Shown here: piece by piece, positions 55,477 to 64,000 of the stretch
Numbering within the stretch: position 1 is the first letter of the stretch
How the letters are laid out: each line of letters begins with the position of its first letter
NCBI RefSeq assembly: GCF_024714475.1
Contig: NZ_JAMZMI010000006.1
Location: 62,001-126,000, forward strand
DNA: 64,000 nt
Direction of reading: 5' to 3'
Source of the DNA: Marinoscillum sp. MHG1-6
GTDB lineage: Bacteria > Bacteroidota > Bacteroidia > Cytophagales > Cyclobacteriaceae
Notes under the pieces: model-generated
The model's input: the letters and a program-made list of their open reading frames with translations, nothing else
What the model was told of the DNA's origin: nothing
Database searches by the model: none
Program-made: the position numbers and the translations under genes

Positions 55477-55548
55477 GGTCTCATAGTTCAACGGATAGAA
55501 TAGAAGTTTCCTAAACTTTAGATCCAGGTTCGATTCCTGGTGAGACCA
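55477..55548 (+). tRNA. tRNA-Arg (anticodon CCT)
   Basis: A complete cloverleaf: acceptor GGTCTCA (55477-55483) pairs with TGAGACC (55541-55547), discriminator A. The anticodon loop TTCCTAA with CCT is closed by GAAGT / ACTTT, and the T-arm CCAGG-TTCGATT-CCTGG is perfect. CCA is not encoded (ACT follows). A promoter TTG-N19-TATTTTTG precedes it (about 55432-55461) and a terminator follows. Confidence 0.95.
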
Positions 55549-55551
55549 CTG

Positions 55552-55578
55552 AAAAGCCTTCTTGGAGAAGGCTTTTTT
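55552..55578 (+). terminator. Terminator after tRNA-Arg
   Basis: The stem AAGCCTTCT / AGAAGGCTT with a 3-base loop continues into TTTTTT. The remaining sequence to 55861 shows no gene or clear signal. Confidence 0.9.
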
Positions 55579-55861
55579 GATATTAGGGTAATCGGTTTGA
55601 GTCCTTTAAAGACACCCTCTCCTCCTGAGACAGGTATCATCGATCCCTGGATAAATTCCAGGGATTCTCTTAAATTTCTAATTGATATCTTGCCCGAACA
55701 GTAATACCGTAAACCGTTCACTCCATTTACACGTAGAGATGTAAGAAGTAACCAAAATGTTTCATCAGTGTTATAGTAAAGCCATGAACTAGCAATGAAG
55801 TTCTGTTAATGACTGTACAATTACCATCATCTGTTGATCATTACATATAACCACCTAACCT

Positions 55862-56881
55862 ATGATGCACGAGCTGACAGACATCATTTATCAATCCTTG
55901 CTTTGGCAGCAAAAGGGAATTAGATCGGTATTAGCAACAGTCGTAGCACTTCATGGCTCCTCCTACAGAAAACCCGGCGTACGCATGCTTATCTCCGAAG
56001 ATGGTCAGGCCATCGGAGCCGTCAGTGGAGGGTGTGTCGAAAAAGAAATAATCAACAGAAGCACTGCGGTTTTCCAGACGGGCCAGCCATTAATGATGAC
56101 TTACGATGGACGTTATCGATTGGGGTGTGAAGGCACGCTCTACATTCTGATTGAACCTGTGCATATCTCCACAGACCTCGAACAGCGCTTTGCTCAATGT
56201 ATTTCGGAACGTGAAAGCCTCACCATCACCTCCTACTTTAAAAGTCTGGATGACTATAGTCATAGCTCGCTTGGATCGGTCATCAAGTTTGAATCGGGAG
56301 CCACTTTTCATTTCAACCCTGAAAATTCACCTTCAGATCAAAACGAACAATTCGAGCAAGAACTAAAACCACGCTTCCGGCTAATCATTATTGGTGGAGA
56401 ACATGATACGGTGGCCTTGTGTACACTTGCCAGCAATATGGGTTGGGAAGTGGAGGTCATCACCTCGATTAAGGAAGCAAAAAGAATGGAGCATTTTCCG
56501 GGAGCTACCAGTGTAACAGGCCAAACGCCTGAAACCTTTACTTTGAATAGTTCAGACGAGCAAACGGCCATTGTGCTAATGACCCACAATTTTTCCCTGG
56601 ACTTAAGGTACCTGATTGCCTTGTACGACCAGTCAGCCTCCTTTTCCTATCTCGGGATTCTTGGTGCGATGAAACGAAGAAATGAGCTGATCAACCAATT
56701 TTTGGAACATCGAAATGATGCTTTCGAATTGGCCGAACAGATTCATGCGCCTGCCGGACTAAACATTGGTGCCATTACACCCCAGGAAATCTCAATTTCT
56801 ATTCTCGCAGAAATTCTCAGTGTCACCAGGAATACCAATTCCCTCCCTTTGGCCCTGATAAATGACAAAATACATGCATAA
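55862..56881 (+). CDS. XdhC-family molybdenum-hydroxylase maturation protein
   Basis: A 339-residue protein. The N-terminal XdhC/CoxI domain has VLATVVALHGSSYRKPGVRMLISEDGQAIGAVSGGCVEKEI. The C-terminal XdhC Rossmann domain has RLIIIGGEHDTVALCTLASNMGWEVEVI and TAIVLMTHNFSLDLRYLIALYDQSASFSYLGILGAMKRRNEL. XdhC proteins receive the molybdenum cofactor, help add its sulfido ligand and insert it into xanthine-dehydrogenase-type enzymes. The target is encoded two genes downstream. It overlaps the MocA-like gene. Confidence 0.92.
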   Translation: MMHELTDIIYQSLLWQQKGIRSVLATVVALHGSSYRKPGVRMLISEDGQAIGAVSGGCVEKEIINRSTAVFQTGQPLMMTYDGRYRLGCEGTLYILIEPVHISTDLEQRFAQCISERESLTITSYFKSLDDYSHSSLGSVIKFESGATFHFNPENSPSDQNEQFEQELKPRFRLIIIGGEHDTVALCTLASNMGWEVEVITSIKEAKRMEHFPGATSVTGQTPETFTLNSSDEQTAIVLMTHNFSLDLRYLIALYDQSASFSYLGILGAMKRRNELINQFLEHRNDAFELAEQIHAPAGLNIGAITPQEISISILAEILSVTRNTNSLPLALINDKIHA

Positions 56882-57491
56882 CCGAGATTATTCTATAGCG
56901 ATCGTCATACTGGCCGCGGGGGCCTCCCACCGGATGGGCACAATTAAACAACTGTTACCATTTGGTGATTCAACCCTGTTGAATGAGACGGTCAAAATAT
57001 GTCGATCGACGAAAACCGATCATCTACTCTGTGTGCTCGGTGCCCATGCAGATGAAATAGCTCAGTCACTCGACCCGAAAATTAATCTTGTGATCAACCA
57101 TGACTGGGGAGAAGGACTTGGCTCAAGCATTCGATCTGGTATTAACCAATTACTCAATCAGGAGATAGATGTAGATGCCGTGTTGCTCATGCTGGGCGAT
57201 CAGCCAGAAGTGAGCACCTCACTACTCACCAATATCATCGATGCAGGACGTAATAGCGGGAACCGAATTGTGGCTACACAGTATGATGAGGCACTCGGTG
57301 TTCCGGCGCTTTTCCCGAAAAAGTATTTTAGTCAGCTTACTCAGCTCAATGGAGATATCGGTGCCAAAAGACTGATTAACGATCCCTCCAGCCAGGCCAT
57401 CCAAATAATCCCTGAACAACCCATCACTGACATCGATACGATGGAAGAATATGAAAATTTCATTCAGTCAGACCTAAGCAATACCAGTTAA
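56862..57491 (+). CDS. MocA-like molybdenum cofactor nucleotidyltransferase
   Basis: A 209-residue protein overlapping the XdhC gene by 20 bases (an ATG at 56874 is also possible). AIVILAAGASHRMGTIKQLLPFGDSTLLNETV is the nucleotide-binding start, VLLMLGDQPEVSTSLL the metal-binding region and GDIGAKRLI the end motif. MocA adds CMP to the molybdenum pterin for enzymes of the xanthine oxidase family; CTP versus GTP use is not decided here. Context with XdhC and a hydroxylase is strong support. Confidence 0.88.
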   Translation: MTKYMHNRDYSIAIVILAAGASHRMGTIKQLLPFGDSTLLNETVKICRSTKTDHLLCVLGAHADEIAQSLDPKINLVINHDWGEGLGSSIRSGINQLLNQEIDVDAVLLMLGDQPEVSTSLLTNIIDAGRNSGNRIVATQYDEALGVPALFPKKYFSQLTQLNGDIGAKRLINDPSSQAIQIIPEQPITDIDTMEEYENFIQSDLSNTS

Positions 57492-57575
57492 GTGTACCAA
57501 CGATCCGCCAAGTAAACAAAAAACGTTTGAAACATTTTGATAGTCTAACCTCTTTAGCCAAATAAATTAGTTCCT

Positions 57576-58034
57576 ATGTCTCTCTTCACTATATCAGTAA
57601 ACAATGAAAAATACCAGGTGGATGTGGATGCGGACACTCCTGTCTTATGGGTACTTCGTGACCATTTGAAGCTGTTGGGAACCAAGTACGGCTGCGGAAT
57701 AGCGCAGTGTGGTGCCTGCACGATTCATGCCGATGGAAATGCCATTCGGTCCTGTTCCTTCCCCATAAGTTCCGTCGGGGAAATGAAACTCACGACGATT
57801 GAAGGTCTGTCCGAAGCGGGTGATCACCCTGTGCAAAAGGCCTGGATCAAGTTTGATGTCTCACAATGTGGTTACTGTCAGGCCGGGCAGATCATGAACG
57901 CCGCGGCACTACTGCAAAGAAACCCCTCCCCAAGTGAGCGGGAAATTTCTCAGGCCATGAACGGAAATATATGCCGTTGCGGCACCTATACCCGAATCAA
58001 TAAAGCCGTCATGGAAGCATCAAAAACCCTTTAA
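57576..58034 (+). CDS. 2Fe-2S subunit of molybdenum hydroxylase (IorA/CoxS type)
   Basis: A 152-residue electron-transfer subunit. The plant-type ferredoxin cluster uses C40, C45, C48 and C60 (GCGIAQCGACTIHADG...C). The second cluster, in the helical domain, uses C98, C101, C133 and C135 (CGYCQAGQ; GNICRCGTYTRI). It passes electrons from the molybdenum site. Ten bases precede the large subunit gene, so the two are co-expressed. Confidence 0.95.
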   Translation: MSLFTISVNNEKYQVDVDADTPVLWVLRDHLKLLGTKYGCGIAQCGACTIHADGNAIRSCSFPISSVGEMKLTTIEGLSEAGDHPVQKAWIKFDVSQCGYCQAGQIMNAAALLQRNPSPSEREISQAMNGNICRCGTYTRINKAVMEASKTL

Positions 58035-58044
58035 TCCACCAGAT

Positions 58045-60213
58045 ATGACCATTGTAAAAACAGCGATCAACAGAAGGTCTTTCCTAAAAGTTTCTGCAGC
58101 AGGTGGAACCGGATTATTAATCGGTTTCAACTGGCTCGCCTCCTGCTCTACTAAACCACAGCAGTCCATACCAAAAGAATGGTTTGACATCAATGCTTAC
58201 ATCAAAATAGCTGATAATGGACTTGTTACGATCTATTCCCCCAACCCTGAGATCGGACAAAATGTAAAGACTGCCATGCCCCTGATCATTGCAGAGGAGT
58301 TGGATGTAGACTGGACAAATGTGATGGTAGAACAGGCTGACCTGAATACCGTAAAATATAGCCGCCAACTGGCGGGGGGAAGTCAATCAATCCGGCATGG
58401 GTGGCCTTCACTGAGAAGGGCCGGTGCAACAGCCAGACGCTTGTTGCTGGAGGTGGCAGCAAAAAGATGGCAAACAGACATCAATCAGCTGTCGGTAAGT
58501 AACGGGGTAATCAAACACTCAGAAACGGGTAAAGAACTTCATTACGGGGAACTGGTCGTTGAGGCAGCGGCTATTCCTGTTCCGGAGGATGTGGAATTAA
58601 AATCTCCTGAAAAATTCGAACTCATTGGGAAGGGTATAAAGAATGTAGATGGTCAGAAAATTGTGACCGGGAATCCGTTATTTGGCCTGGATTATAACGA
58701 AGAGGGTCAGGTCATCGCCATGATCATCCATCCACCCTCATTCGGAATGACCCTAAAATCCTTTGATGCTTCCGAGGCGGAAAAGCTACCCGGAATTCAT
58801 AAGGTTTTCACGATTGATACCAGCCTGGAAGAATCCGACTGGAGTGCCACCAATGCCTTCAACAAGCTGATCGCCGTGACTGGCTCCTCCACATGGCAGG
58901 TGATGAAGGCCAAAAAGGCAGTGATTGCAGAATGGGAAAGCACCGAACTGGAAAATGATCAGGATCATCAACAGCTGCTCCTCGAGGCCATAGAAAAAAA
59001 GGAGGGGCACGTTCAGAGACAAGATGGCAATCCTGAGGATATAATCAAAAGAGGAGACCGTGTCATTGAACGGACCTATACTGCGCCATTTATTGCTCAC
59101 AATCCGATGGAGCCCATGAACTTTTTTGCCAATGTCACGACTGAAAAAGCAGATTTAATCGGCCCGATCCAGACTCCTGAAAACCTAAGGAAACTCGCCT
59201 CCCGATTCCTCAACCTGCCGGAAGAAAAAGTCAATGTTCAAATGACACGTATGGGCGGTGGGTTTGGCAGACGCCTGTATGGCCATTTTGGCCTGGAGGC
59301 TGCACTTATTTCTCAACAACTACAGGCACCTGTTAAGCTAATCTACTCCAGGGAAGATGACATGACACAGGGTACCTATCGCCCGGCCTATCGGGTTAAG
59401 TACACGGCTACACTTGACCAGGACAACAACCTGTCGTCTCTGCAGTGCAAGGCAGCGGGGATTCCCGGTAGCCCATTGTTTGCGAACCGCTTTCCAGCGG
59501 GCACCATAGATCATTATAAGGCAGAATCCCTAAACCTTGGAACTAATATCTCAACCGGTGCATGGAGAGCGCCAAGGTCCAATTTTATGGCCGGCGCAGA
59601 ACAGTCCTTTTTAGATGAGGTGGCAGAACTTGCAGGCAAAGATCCGATTGATTTTCGTCTGAACCTCTTTGACCGCGCGATCAATAATCCGGTGGGAGAA
59701 AGAAACGATTACGACCCCGAACGATACGCAGGCGTAATCAAACTGGTTAGGGAAAAGTCCAACTGGGACACCCCGATCGATGGCGTCTATCGCGGGGCCT
59801 CTGCCTACTATTGCCATAATAGCTATGTCGCGCAGGTCGTGGATCTGGTTATGGAAAACGACAAACCTGTGATACAAAAGGTGTGGTGCGCCGTAGACTG
59901 TGGTATCGTCATCAATAATGAGGGTGCTGTTAACCAGGTAGAAGGTGCCATCATTGACGGGATCGGTCACGCCATGTATGCCCAAATGAATTTTGACAAT
60001 GGGGCTCCTCAGCAAAACAACTTCCACCAATACCGATTGATCAGGAACATGGAAGCACCGAGAGAAATTGAGGTATTCTTTGTGGAGAGCGAAATCGATC
60101 CGACAGGACTCGGCGAACCTGGACTACCACCGATCATTGGTGCTCTGGCCAGTGCGTTATATAAAGCCACCGGTCAAAGGTTCTACGATCAGCCGTTTGG
60201 GCCGAAGATTTAA
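58045..60213 (+). CDS. Molybdopterin-binding subunit of aldehyde/xanthine-dehydrogenase family (IorB-like)
   Basis: A 722-residue fused two-domain subunit. The N-terminus has a Tat-type signal (INRRSFLKVSAAGGTGLLIGF) and a cysteine at LASC (C34), so it is exported folded and may be lipidated. GGGFGRRLYGHFGLEAALIS and APRSNFMAGAEQSFLDEVAELAGKDP are cofactor segments. GLGEPGLPPIIGAL contains the presumed catalytic glutamate. No FAD subunit is present, so electrons probably go to a periplasmic carrier. Substrate (N-heterocycle or aldehyde) unknown. Confidence 0.92.
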   Translation: MTIVKTAINRRSFLKVSAAGGTGLLIGFNWLASCSTKPQQSIPKEWFDINAYIKIADNGLVTIYSPNPEIGQNVKTAMPLIIAEELDVDWTNVMVEQADLNTVKYSRQLAGGSQSIRHGWPSLRRAGATARRLLLEVAAKRWQTDINQLSVSNGVIKHSETGKELHYGELVVEAAAIPVPEDVELKSPEKFELIGKGIKNVDGQKIVTGNPLFGLDYNEEGQVIAMIIHPPSFGMTLKSFDASEAEKLPGIHKVFTIDTSLEESDWSATNAFNKLIAVTGSSTWQVMKAKKAVIAEWESTELENDQDHQQLLLEAIEKKEGHVQRQDGNPEDIIKRGDRVIERTYTAPFIAHNPMEPMNFFANVTTEKADLIGPIQTPENLRKLASRFLNLPEEKVNVQMTRMGGGFGRRLYGHFGLEAALISQQLQAPVKLIYSREDDMTQGTYRPAYRVKYTATLDQDNNLSSLQCKAAGIPGSPLFANRFPAGTIDHYKAESLNLGTNISTGAWRAPRSNFMAGAEQSFLDEVAELAGKDPIDFRLNLFDRAINNPVGERNDYDPERYAGVIKLVREKSNWDTPIDGVYRGASAYYCHNSYVAQVVDLVMENDKPVIQKVWCAVDCGIVINNEGAVNQVEGAIIDGIGHAMYAQMNFDNGAPQQNNFHQYRLIRNMEAPREIEVFFVESEIDPTGLGEPGLPPIIGALASALYKATGQRFYDQPFGPKI

Positions 60214-60276
60214 TAGCATTGGTTGATAGGGCTTATTGAATGTGTATTTTCGCCGGATCTGGGATGTCAAAAATTA

Positions 60277-61068
60277 CTACCACACCTCGTCTACCAGCCA
60301 CTGTACGGCATCTTCAAAATAACCCATATAATCACATGGTGTATAATGAGACAGGCTATCAGCAATGACGAATGTTACGTTGCTTCCAGCACTGATGGTT
60401 TGATCTACCCAAAATTGGGTCTGTTCCAAAGGAAAAAGCTCATCAGTTGAACTATGAATTACATAAAGTGGCGTTGAAATCTTGCGAGGTTCGTTGGTAG
60501 TCGAGAGTGTATTATATGAACTCGCCAGAGCAATGCCTGCCGAGAATACCTGTGGATAAAATTCTGTAAAAAACCAGGTGCCATTTCCTCCGTCACTGAA
60601 TCCAGTCACCACTAGCTTACTGGTATTTATTGGCCAATTCCCTACTGCGAGGCTAATGATCCTGACAATTTTTTCTTGGTTATAGTACTCATACCATTGA
60701 ACCTTATCAGCATTTGGGCTTAGCACAAAAGCATTAATACTATCCAGGGCGGGGGCGATGCATCCGGTACTTTTATGAGCTTCCGGACCGGCTCCCCCAA
60801 CTCCTCCATGTAGAGACAACACGAGGGGATTACCGTTGACCTCATCAATTATTTTTGGAGTGATCACCCTGAAAGAATATTGATAGGGCGGATCCGGAAT
60901 GACCAAAATAACATCTGTTGTTGTCCCAGGGGCAATATCAATATTTTCAAATGATATTGCCGTATCATCCCAGGTCCAGGTTGTAATTGGCACAGGTTTT
61001 TGCTCGTCGCATCCATTCAAAAAGATAGCGGTCAAAATAATCGGCAATATTTGGAAGCTTCTTCTCAT
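60277..61068 (-). CDS. Alpha/beta-hydrolase lipoprotein (PHB depolymerase-like esterase)
   Basis: A 263-residue protein from the ATG at 61068, whose ATGA overlaps the DUF4249 stop (an upstream ATG at 61083 precedes the signal). The lipobox is FLNGC. The oxyanion and nucleophile regions are readable: LVLSLHGGVGGAG, VTGFSDGGNGTWFFTEFYP with serine in GFSDG, and a late aspartate/histidine in VIHSSTDELFPLEQTQFWV and DSLSHYTPC. Probably an envelope esterase. Confidence 0.82.
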   Translation of the reverse strand: MRRSFQILPIILTAIFLNGCDEQKPVPITTWTWDDTAISFENIDIAPGTTTDVILVIPDPPYQYSFRVITPKIIDEVNGNPLVLSLHGGVGGAGPEAHKSTGCIAPALDSINAFVLSPNADKVQWYEYYNQEKIVRIISLAVGNWPINTSKLVVTGFSDGGNGTWFFTEFYPQVFSAGIALASSYNTLSTTNEPRKISTPLYVIHSSTDELFPLEQTQFWVDQTISAGSNVTFVIADSLSHYTPCDYMGYFEDAVQWLVDEVW

Positions 61069-62186
61069 TTCTCGACCCACCATTCAGGTTTTAGTAAAGT
61101 AGCGTCTCCTTTCGGATACTCCAGACAACTCAAACAAGCCGGCGCATAATCAGGCTCATCTCCCGGCCTTCCGTATTGGATAAGACATTCTCTCAACAGG
61201 TAATTTTCCACTGGATATGAGAGATCAAATTTACTAAAATACCAACGCTTTGCTGTTTCACTAATAACCCCGAAATATCCTAGAGGTTTTTTAGACGGAT
61301 CATTCAAACAGGAGAAATTGGTTGGCAGGTTTGTCGGTATAGCGTCAAAAAGTCCGTTGGAGGTAGTTTGCTCCTGCACTAATTTCCAAAAATTGAAGTA
61401 ATCCCTTGAAAGGCTTTGTTGAAATACTAATACCGAAAAGTTGAAAAACAGTCGCTCATTTTTATCGATCGCCAGTGAAAAGAGTGTTTTCTCAAAACCA
61501 CCAATAGCATCTTCCTGTAATGTATAATCATCAAGATACATTTGGCTTGTTACCCAACACTTCTTGAAAGGGACGAATTCACCATTAGCTAAAGGAGCTT
61601 CATACACCCACATTGGAGAATATTCCCATTTGTAGTACCGAACTTGACCATCTGAAAGGGCAGGAACCGAGGTTGAGATATTGATGAACGGTCGTTCTCT
61701 TATCTCTTGTTCCCCAGCAGGATATTCGTAAACCTTTCTTATCTCTTCTTCAAACCAAATGTCCTCAACGGGGCTCGAGGCAGGAGGTAGTTGCTCCCAA
61801 CTGGATTCATATATCAGGTCATCGCGAGTAGTAATATTAAGCTTGTACATTCGGTCACTACTCACCTTAAAGTCCTTATCCGGTAAAAAATAGGTTCCCC
61901 ACTCTCTAAAATTCTCTACATAGACCCACTCGTTGTTCAGGTCATCTATTAATTTGACTTCGGCAAATGGGGCTATACTATCTTTCACCGTCGCACCAAC
62001 TGGTCGAGTGAATTTCAATTTGACGATAAAGTATCTTCCATTAGACGGGGCTTGTAAAGCGTCATTAAAAGACATGTCGGAAACATATGATTCAATTACA
62101 AGCTGTGGGTCAGGGTTGTTTCGACTGAACTCAAATCGTTCTACACATGAGGTCAAAAACAGAAGAACAATCAAAACTCTTTTCAT
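61065..62186 (-). CDS. DUF4249 lipoprotein
   Basis: A 373-residue lipoprotein (lipid cysteine C14 in LFLTSC). The N-terminal domain (FSRNNPDPQLVIESYVSD ... YFIVKLKFTRPVGATVKDSIAPFAEVKLIDD ... DRMYKLNITTRDDLIYESSWEQLPPASSPVEDIWFEE) has the Ig-like start of DUF4249. These proteins are encoded directly after TonB-dependent receptors in Bacteroidota and probably act as surface partners. Three bases separate it from the receptor. Confidence 0.9.
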   Translation of the reverse strand: MKRVLIVLLFLTSCVERFEFSRNNPDPQLVIESYVSDMSFNDALQAPSNGRYFIVKLKFTRPVGATVKDSIAPFAEVKLIDDLNNEWVYVENFREWGTYFLPDKDFKVSSDRMYKLNITTRDDLIYESSWEQLPPASSPVEDIWFEEEIRKVYEYPAGEQEIRERPFINISTSVPALSDGQVRYYKWEYSPMWVYEAPLANGEFVPFKKCWVTSQMYLDDYTLQEDAIGGFEKTLFSLAIDKNERLFFNFSVLVFQQSLSRDYFNFWKLVQEQTTSNGLFDAIPTNLPTNFSCLNDPSKKPLGYFGVISETAKRWYFSKFDLSYPVENYLLRECLIQYGRPGDEPDYAPACLSCLEYPKGDATLLKPEWWVEK

Positions 62187-62189
62187 CCT

Positions 62190-64000
62190 CTAAAACTTAA
62201 AATTGTAGGCCAGAGATGGAAACATGCTGCCAACTATCGACACCTTTTTTGCTCCCCCGTATTCATCAAACAAAACGTCGTACACATTATTTCTCCCATA
62301 CAGGTTAAAAATTGACAGTACCATTTCTCCCTGGAATTTCTTTTGAGTATTCACTTCACCTATGGTCATGGAAACATCTAATCGATGATAGTCCGGTACC
62401 CTGAATTCATTTCGCTGTGAGTATGACAGGACAGAAATATAAGGGTCATAATAAAATTTGGATATTGGGACCGTAATCGGTCGACCGGTTGCATAACTAA
62501 AATTTGCTGAAAATGATAAAACCTGGTTTGCTGAATAATTCATGACCACCGAAAGGTTATGTGGTTGATCATACTGCGATGGGTATAATTCACCGTCGTT
62601 TACCGTCAGTACATCATAAGGTGAATCAAACCGCAACAAACTTCTGGAATAGGTATATGAAAGCCAGCCATTGAACCTCCCCGCATTCCTTCTGGCTAAA
62701 AATTCCACCCCATAGGCAAACCCCTCTCCCTGAATTAAATATCCCTCAACTGATTCTGTAAGTTTAATTTCGGCTCCTTCAATGTAGTCAATAGGGTTTT
62801 TAACCATTTTGTAATACCCCTCTACGGATAATTCGTATTTATTTTCTTTCAAATTCTTAAAAATTCCAAGGGAAAACTGGTCACCAATTTCAGGCTCCAG
62901 GTTTGGACCACCGGACAGCCAATAATCCTGGGGGCTCGATGAGGTGGAGTTTGAAATTAAATGCACATATTGATAGGTTCGGTAATAACTTGCCTTGAAT
63001 GAGGCAGTAGGATCAACTTTGTACCTGAGCGAAACCCTTGGCTCCATTCCATGCTGAAAAGCAATTAACTCATTCGCTTTATAGTTTCGCGAATTCTGTA
63101 TTTCAGGAAGCCGAGAGTTGGTTGGGTTGTAATTAAATTCATTTACCAAACCTTTTCCAAACCTGTAAAATTGAGAATATCTCAACCCTCCTGAAACCGC
63201 AAATTGATCTGTTATATCCCAGTTATACTGTCCAAATACTGCAGTCTCTAGAGTTTTATGATCATCTATATTGAATTCCAGGACATTGCTTGATGGCACC
63301 GTATTTTTGGATTCACCAGGGTTTATCAGGGAATAGCTCAATTCTACCCCATAATTCATCTGTTTTTCCTCCGAAAACTTCGATTCTATATTGTAAACAA
63401 CATTGGCACTGTTAATACCATTCTCATAAATAAACCCTTCAATTTCATTCCTATTATTCAATTGAGAATTGTAGGAGCTCCCAGCCAGTGTCAGTTGTGA
63501 ACTTGTATTGGGGCCAAAACTGTGCCCCCATTTAAAAGCCAAAGCTTTATTCCCCCATGAGAAGAGTGAATCACCAACAAAAGAAAAACTATCAAAACTG
63601 CCATATCCGGAGACTGATATAAAATTATCCTCATCTATCATTTGAAAAAACTTCGCGGTTAAATCGCCAAAGTCCGCTGAACTTTGACTGAGCTGAAGAT
63701 TTTTCGTTGCATTGAGTATCCAGTCCACATAGGATATCCGCCCTGCAACAATAAAAGAAGACCGGTTTTTCTTTAGCGGACCTTCTATAGCCAATCGGCT
63801 CGAGACCAACCCAAATCCGCCTGCCGTATGATAATCTCTGGTTGCTCCATTTTTTAAGGTTACATCCATGATCGATGAAACCCTGGAGCCATATCTGGCA
63901 TTCCCTCCTCCTTTGATCAACGTTACATCATCAACCACGTCCGGATTAAAAGCAGAATAGTAGCCAAAAAGATGGGAAGGATTATAAATGATTGCCCCGT
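62190..64000 (-). CDS. TonB-dependent receptor, N-terminal part cut by window end
   Basis: The frame runs off the right edge; sequence beyond 63938 continues in frame (IIYNPSHLFGYYSAFNPDVVDDVTLIKGG), so the GTG at 63938 is not the start. The visible part includes the end of the plug domain (GGNARYGSRVSSIMDVTLKNG) and the beta barrel, with strands such as GFGLVSSRLAIEGPL and FNGWLSYTYSRSLLRF and a family-type end (YDVLFDEYGGAKKVSIVGSMFPSLAYNFKF). It imports or exports an unknown substrate through the outer membrane, powered by TonB. Operon with DUF4249 and the esterase. Confidence 0.92.
   Translation of the reverse strand, partial: GAIIYNPSHLFGYYSAFNPDVVDDVTLIKGGGNARYGSRVSSIMDVTLKNGATRDYHTAGGFGLVSSRLAIEGPLKKNRSSFIVAGRISYVDWILNATKNLQLSQSSADFGDLTAKFFQMIDEDNFISVSGYGSFDSFSFVGDSLFSWGNKALAFKWGHSFGPNTSSQLTLAGSSYNSQLNNRNEIEGFIYENGINSANVVYNIESKFSEEKQMNYGVELSYSLINPGESKNTVPSSNVLEFNIDDHKTLETAVFGQYNWDITDQFAVSGGLRYSQFYRFGKGLVNEFNYNPTNSRLPEIQNSRNYKANELIAFQHGMEPRVSLRYKVDPTASFKASYYRTYQYVHLISNSTSSSPQDYWLSGGPNLEPEIGDQFSLGIFKNLKENKYELSVEGYYKMVKNPIDYIEGAEIKLTESVEGYLIQGEGFAYGVEFLARRNAGRFNGWLSYTYSRSLLRFDSPYDVLTVNDGELYPSQYDQPHNLSVVMNYSANQVLSFSANFSYATGRPITVPISKFYYDPYISVLSYSQRNEFRVPDYHRLDVSMTIGEVNTQKKFQGEMVLSIFNLYGRNNVYDVLFDEYGGAKKVSIVGSMFPSLAYNFKF

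Noticed and set aside
55214-55548. Duplicated tRNA as attachment sites of an integrated element
   Set aside because: The copies are only about 260 bases apart, both in direct orientation with similar 5' halves rather than a duplicated 3' end. No integrase or cargo genes lie near.

Overview
The window is chromosomal DNA from a member of the Bacteroidota, most likely a gliding or marine Cytophagales. The evidence includes type IX secretion signals (a type A sorting domain in the first gene and a gliding-associated C-terminal domain followed by a PorP/SprF partner), DUF2795, DUF349, DUF2490 and DUF4249 proteins, and a TonB-dependent receptor. Start codons lack Shine-Dalgarno sequences, and many promoters match the Bacteroidota -7 box TAnnTTTG. 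No rRNA operon, insertion sequence, prophage, integrase or CRISPR array was seen. Coding density is high and gene content is mostly housekeeping, with some accessory surface and lipid genes. Two genes are cut by the window edges: the T9SS cargo at the left and the TonB receptor at the right.

Layout. 1-4.4 kb: secreted T9SS cargo, an exported caspase-like protease divergent from a coiled-coil lipoprotein and a small membrane protein, then a duplicated 42-codon element flanking a bidirectional terminator. 4.4-9.3 kb: leucine operon leuC-leuD-(leuA-like synthase)-leuB on the minus strand, with a palindromic repeat inside it. 9.6-14.9 kb: small unknown protein, soluble hybrid histidine kinase, and an alpha-oxoamine synthase fused to a GNAT-like domain, with a divergent small protein. 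14.9-17.6 kb: translationally coupled fatty acid hydroxylase / rhodanese / membrane protein set, plus an SRPBCC protein and a thioredoxin. The hydroxylase set and the thioredoxin both have a Crp/Fnr-type palindrome at exactly the same distance from the -7 box. 17.6-23.2 kb: outer membrane proteins, GNAT, EttA, DUF349, DUF2795. 23.2-28.2 kb: ispD, queA, EF-hand protein, recA, a membrane-anchored metallopeptidase.

28.3-34.3 kb: PhoB-like response regulator and its kinase, an RluA pseudouridine synthase, the rplM-rpsI-rpsB-tsf ribosomal operon and a hemolysin III family protein. 34.3-40.0 kb: a three-gene T9SS/gliding-type surface operon (large repeat adhesin, SprF, PorE-like OmpA protein). 40.3-48.4 kb: sulfotransferase, then minus-strand VOC protein, uvrB, aroE, a DUF368 undecaprenyl-phosphate translocase family protein, a ComA-like phosphosulfolactate synthase and a TPR protein. 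48.4-53.5 kb: exopolysaccharide export operon (glycosyltransferase, Wza, Wzc-type tyrosine autokinase, CpsB phosphatase). 53.6-55.6 kb: hflX, a lipoprotein, and a tRNA-Arg(CCT) preceded by a decayed copy carrying hairpin insertions. 55.9-60.2 kb: a molybdenum hydroxylase cluster (XdhC, MocA-like, 2Fe-2S subunit, molybdopterin subunit). 60.3-64.0 kb: esterase lipoprotein, DUF4249 lipoprotein and TonB-dependent receptor.

The observations most worth following up are the two Crp/Fnr-type promoters with identical geometry, the tRNA-Arg copy interrupted by hairpins, the paired 42-codon element, the AOS-GNAT fusion beside a soluble hybrid kinase, and a possible sulfonate/sulfonolipid theme (ComA homologue plus an alpha-oxoamine synthase). 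I did not find an unmistakable new defence or mobile system. Functional calls come from reading the translated proteins and have not been checked by database searches.
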